DNA from: Nitriliruptoraceae bacterium
GTDB taxonomy: Bacteria; Actinomycetota; Nitriliruptoria; Nitriliruptorales; Nitriliruptoraceae
Assembly: GCA_007131525.1 (NCBI GenBank)
Contig: SLQK01000007.1
Location: 1-6,282, forward strand
Direction of reading: 5' to 3'
DNA: 6,282 nt
Part shown: in pieces, positions 5,197-6,282 of the stretch
How positions within the stretch are numbered: position 1 is the stretch's first letter
How the letters are laid out: every line of letters starts with the position of its first letter
Position numbers and translations under genes: made by a program
Notes under the pieces: generated by a model
What the model was told of the DNA's origin: nothing
Databases searched by the model: none
Seen by the model: the letters and a program-made list of their open reading frames with translations, nothing else

Positions 5197-5904
5197 ATGC
5201 GTGTCACCGACCTCGACCGAGCCAGCGTCGATCACGTCCTGACCACCACCCGGGCCGTGCGCCGCCGCCTCGATCTCGACCGACCGGTCCCGCTCGGGGT
5301 GGTCTACGACTGCCTCGACATCGGTCTGCAGGCACCCACCGGGTTCAACCTCCAGAACTGGCGCTGGTTGGTGGTGACCGATCCCGAGCTGCGCCGGGAA
5401 CTCGCCGGCATCTACCGGCGCTGCCTACGGCCGTTCATCGAGATGATGGATGCGCAGACCCCGGCGGACGACCACGCCACCCAGCGGGTGTCCGCATCGT
5501 CGTGGTACCTGGCCGAGCACCTCGAGCGGGTCCCCGTCCACGTCATCCCGTGCACCACCCTGCAGGTCGCCGCGGAGCGGGAGATGTGGGCGTCGCAGGG
5601 GTTCGACACCGACCACTGGAACATGGCGGCTTCCTCGGTGTACGGCGAGGTGTGGCCGGCCGCATGGAGCTTCATGCTGGCGCTGCGCAGCCGCGGGCTC
5701 GGTTCGTCGCTGACGATGATCCACCTCGCCGCCGAGCCCGAGGTCGCCCGGCTCCTCGACATCCCGAAGGGGGTATCGCAGGCAGGCCTGCTCCCCGTTG
5801 CCTACTTCCAGGGGGAGGACTTCCGCCCGGCACGACGCCGTCCCGTCGGCGAGGTCACCTTCCACGATCGGTGGGGTGTGACGACGTCGGTCGCGTCACG
5901 GTGA
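5197..5904 (+). CDS. Nitroreductase-family FMN flavoprotein
   Basis: A 235-residue protein expected to bind FMN and use NAD(P)H to reduce nitro, quinone or similar acceptors in the cytoplasm. The N-terminal FMN-phosphate segment is at residues 17-27 (TTRAVRRRLDL). QAPTGFNLQNWRWLVV (45-60) is the conserved strand after the S/TGxNxQ flavin-contact loop. The second half has GLGSSLTMIHL (167-177) and the C-terminal PVAYFQGEDFRPARRRPVGE (200-219), where family members carry P(V/I)GY and Arg residues near the flavin phosphate. Length is normal. The ATG is preceded by AGGAG (5186-5190) with a 6-nt spacer, so the start is well supported. It is divergent from the LuxR-type regulator across 151 bases. 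The physiological substrate cannot be deduced; an oxidative or iodotyrosine-deiodinase-like activity is possible in this fold. A palindrome overlaps its stop codon. Confidence 0.93.
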   Translation: MRVTDLDRASVDHVLTTTRAVRRRLDLDRPVPLGVVYDCLDIGLQAPTGFNLQNWRWLVVTDPELRRELAGIYRRCLRPFIEMMDAQTPADDHATQRVSASSWYLAEHLERVPVHVIPCTTLQVAAEREMWASQGFDTDHWNMAASSVYGEVWPAAWSFMLALRSRGLGSSLTMIHLAAEPEVARLLDIPKGVSQAGLLPVAYFQGEDFRPARRRPVGEVTFHDRWGVTTSVASR

Positions 5905-5907
5905 CGC
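5893..5907. repeat. Palindrome overlapping the nitroreductase stop codon
   Basis: GCGTCAC-G-GTGACGC is a perfect 7-bp inverted repeat around one central base, and the stop codon (5902-5904) lies inside it. As RNA it would form a 6-bp stem with a three-base loop. It may be the first hairpin of a tandem terminator with the repeat 18 bases downstream, or a protein-binding dyad. Confidence 0.45.
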
Positions 5908-5925
5908 CGGCAGGCAGGAACGTGC

Positions 5926-5942
5926 TCACCCGGTCCGGGTGA
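5926..5942 (+). terminator. GC-rich hairpin downstream of the nitroreductase gene
   Basis: TCACCCGG-T-CCGGGTGA is a perfect 8-bp inverted repeat around one base; as RNA it gives a 7-bp stem with the loop GTC. It lies 21 bases after the nitroreductase stop and before the sulfatase gene. No U-tract follows. A U-less terminator is the simplest reading; an operator for the downstream gene is the alternative. Confidence 0.45.
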
Positions 5943-6089
5943 CGCCGCGGGAGGCGGGTGCGGGCATCCTACGCTGGTGGCGGAGTGGCTGGGCGTTGCG
6001 GTGCGCCGGTCGGCGGTGCACGAGGGCTTCCTGCCCAGTGGGAGACTGTCTGTGACCGCTGCTGCATCCGCGAGCTGGAGGGACCGAAG

Positions 6090-6282
6090 GTGACCGACGC
6101 GACTCACGCGACCGCGGCGACCAACGCCGCGCTGCTCACAGCCCTGCCGTTCGAGAACACCACCGACTTCGCGAACGCTCAGCGCGGCCGACTCGCACCG
6201 CTGCCGGACACGGTGACCACGGCGGAGGGTGGTCCGGTCTGGGACGTGCGCAAGTTCGACTTCGTCACGGGCGACGCCCCTC
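6090..6282 (+). CDS. Alkyl sulfatase, metallo-beta-lactamase superfamily (5' part only)
   Basis: Sixty-four residues are visible before the window ends. They match the N-terminus of SdsA1/BDS1-type alkyl sulfatases, which hydrolyse alkyl sulfate esters such as dodecyl sulfate to an alcohol and sulfate using two zinc ions. The diagnostic segments are TNAALLTALPFENTTDFANA (11-30), QRGRLAPLPD (31-40) and GPVWDVRKFDFVTGDAP (48-64), equivalent to LPF.d..DF..A.RG.iApLPd and vvWDl..y.Fl.GdaP in the family. Full-length members have roughly 600-660 residues; the THxHxDH zinc motif lies beyond the window. No signal peptide is seen, unlike secreted proteobacterial forms, so it is probably cytoplasmic. 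The GTG start is supported by GGAGGGA (6077-6083) with a 6-nt spacer. A possible -10 (TACGCT, 5970-5975) without a clear -35 lies upstream. The right edge is truncated by the window, not by a mutation. Confidence 0.85.
   Translation, partial: MTDATHATAATNAALLTALPFENTTDFANAQRGRLAPLPDTVTTAEGGPVWDVRKFDFVTGDAP

Noticed and set aside
4335..5942. 535-codon plus-strand frame spanning two genes
   Set aside because: It runs antisense through the LuxR-type gene and then out of frame through the nitroreductase gene, with no domain resemblance; it is a product of high GC.
5989..6030. tRNA-like stretch (GGAGTGGCTGGG region)
   Set aside because: There is no acceptor stem pairing, T-arm GTTCGA consensus or complete cloverleaf.
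5976..6089. Riboswitch or structured RNA in the sulfatase leader
   Set aside because: The leader is GC-rich and can fold, but I see no conserved core of a known riboswitch class.

Overview
This is a GC-rich stretch of bacterial chromosome. The codon usage (G/C in nearly every third position), GTG starts, GAGGA-type ribosome sites, probable leaderless starts and gene families point to the Actinomycetota. The sequence does not fix the genus. No phage, transposase, CRISPR array, tRNA or rRNA is visible.

Layout. (1) 16-1221 (+) encodes a 12-helix major facilitator transporter. (2) 1222-1811 holds no intact gene. It contains two small inverted repeats, the frameshifted and internally deleted remains of a TetR-family regulator, and two GC-rich hairpins. 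(3) 1812-2441 (-) encodes a GNAT acetyltransferase that resembles puromycin N-acetyltransferase. It is divergent from an intact TetR regulator at 2568-3203 (+). Between them lies a perfect 14-bp inverted repeat whose arms are each palindromic, a strong operator candidate. (4) 3215-3361 (+) is a C-terminal scrap that looks like a group 1 truncated haemoglobin. (5) 3390-5045 (-) encodes a TPR-rich LuxR-type regulator. It is divergent from a nitroreductase-family flavoprotein at 5197-5904 (+). (6) After two close palindromes, an alkyl sulfatase of the metallo-beta-lactamase superfamily starts with GTG at 6090 and runs off the right edge.

How the parts may work together. The clearest unit is TetR plus GNAT: one palindromic operator sits over both putative promoters, so the TetR protein probably represses itself and the acetyltransferase, with an unknown inducer. 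The LuxR/nitroreductase pair is a second divergent regulator-enzyme arrangement, but operator evidence there is weak. Two decayed genes within about 2 kb suggest a patch of gene turnover, in which a transporter has probably lost its neighbouring regulator. I did not find a convincing novel multi-gene system. The observations most worth checking are the composite operator and the two gene relics.
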